A stretch of DNA of 5,895 nucleotides, from assembly GCA_031276985.1 (NCBI GenBank), contig JAISMA010000020.1, forward strand, positions 1-5,895, read 5' to 3'. The position numbers and the translations under genes are program-made. Positions 5,683 through 5,895 of the stretch are shown piece after piece (the stretch's first letter is position 1; each line of letters opens with the position of its first letter). The DNA is from Helicobacteraceae bacterium. GTDB taxonomy: Bacteria; Campylobacterota; Campylobacteria; Campylobacterales; SZUA-545. Below the pieces are notes generated by a model, which was not told where the DNA came from, searched no databases, and worked only from the letters and a program-made list of their open reading frames with translations.

Positions 5683-5895
5683 CTAGCAATTTGCCGCGTT
5701 TGTTTTTTCGTGATGAAGTAGCCACGCTTTTTTACTCGCTCCCCAGCCGTAACGACCAACGCCGCCGCTTGCGCGTAAAACGCGATGACACGGAATCGCG
5801 ATCGCAAACGGATTTCGCGCGATCGCGCTTGCGGCGGCGCGATGAGCCGTCGGGTTTTGAGCAAGCGCGGCTAATTCGCCGTAGGAAAGCGTTTG
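5683..5895 (-). CDS. Methylated-DNA-protein-cysteine methyltransferase, C-terminal part (5' beyond window)
   Basis: The minus-strand frame from the right edge to TAG at 5683-5685 gives 70 residues of an Ogt/Ada-type O6-alkylguanine-DNA alkyltransferase. This suicide repair protein moves the alkyl group from O6-methylguanine to its own Cys. Visible are SYGELA (4-9 of the fragment), the DNA-binding helix with NPTAHRAAASA (14-24), NPFAIAIPCHRV (28-39) with the acceptor Cys36 in the PCHR motif, GGVGRYGWG (44-52) and the closing KKAWLLHHE (55-63). All expected C-terminal elements are present. The GC-rich codons and two GCGATCGC sites match the core genome, so the accessory module ends just downstream of its stop, on the opposite strand. 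I cannot tell ogt from an ada fusion because the N-terminus is missing. Confidence 0.93.
   Translation of the reverse strand, partial: QTLSYGELAALAQNPTAHRAAASAIARNPFAIAIPCHRVLRASGGVGRYGWGASKKAWLLHHEKTNAANC

Noticed and set aside
5652..5720. 22-codon ORF starting at the ATG homologous to that of the amidase-like ORF
   Set aside because: It is too short, shows no similarity beyond the first bases, and overlaps the methyltransferase end on the other strand.
5634..5864. Minus-strand ORF of 76 codons with a hydrophobic tail
   Set aside because: It is in a different frame from the clear PCHR-containing methyltransferase covering the same bases.

Overview
The window looks like a chromosomal segment of a Campylobacterota (epsilonproteobacterial) genome. 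The main evidence is the thiazole synthase at 787-1566, whose sequence reads like ThiG of the Sulfurimonas/Arcobacter type (inference from memory of the family; no search was run). Core genes are GC-rich, for example 40 G/C of 60 bases at 1321-1380. They also carry the palindrome GCGATCGC five times: 210, 1369, 1414, 5798 and 5819.

Layout, left to right. (1) 3-221 is the C-terminal end of an unrecognised gene. (2) 222-786 is non-coding, with a 12-C homopolymer, a dRS3-like palindrome and a partial inverted copy of it about 80 bp further on. (3) 787-1566 is thiG, alone, with its own likely promoter and no thiS, thiF or thiH in view. (4) 1608-2053 is a same-strand cluster of five tRNA genes: Pro(TGG), His(GTG), Arg(TCG), Arg(TCT) and Leu(TAG), all with encoded CCA. 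(5) Starting 23 bases after tRNA-Leu, on the minus strand, is a 491-codon open frame (2076-3551) with no usable start near its 5' end. It looks like the C-terminal remnant of a very large phage or conjugative-element polyvalent protein and includes a possible PBECR-type nuclease domain. (6) 3580-5637 is an AT-rich plus-strand module (18 G/C of 60 at 3721-3780). It has three tandem paralogs of a secreted protein of about 198 residues, the third broken by an in-frame TAG. Between the first and second lies a 74-codon ORF that resembles the histidine half of a CHAP/NlpC/P60/Tae-like peptidoglycan amidase. (7) 5683-5895 is the C-terminal end of a methylated-DNA cysteine methyltransferase (Ogt type) on the minus strand.

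Interpretation. The segment from the end of tRNA-Leu to about 5650 is probably an accessory insertion between core genes. It differs in base composition, lacks the GCGATCGC palindrome, and contains a mobile-element remnant. The most interesting hypothesis is that the secreted paralogs are periplasmic immunity proteins kept as an array beside the debris of a cell-wall amidase effector. The supports are an effector-like stop overlapping the next start (TAATG), the signal peptides and the tandem duplication. The family itself is unrecognised, so this remains inference.
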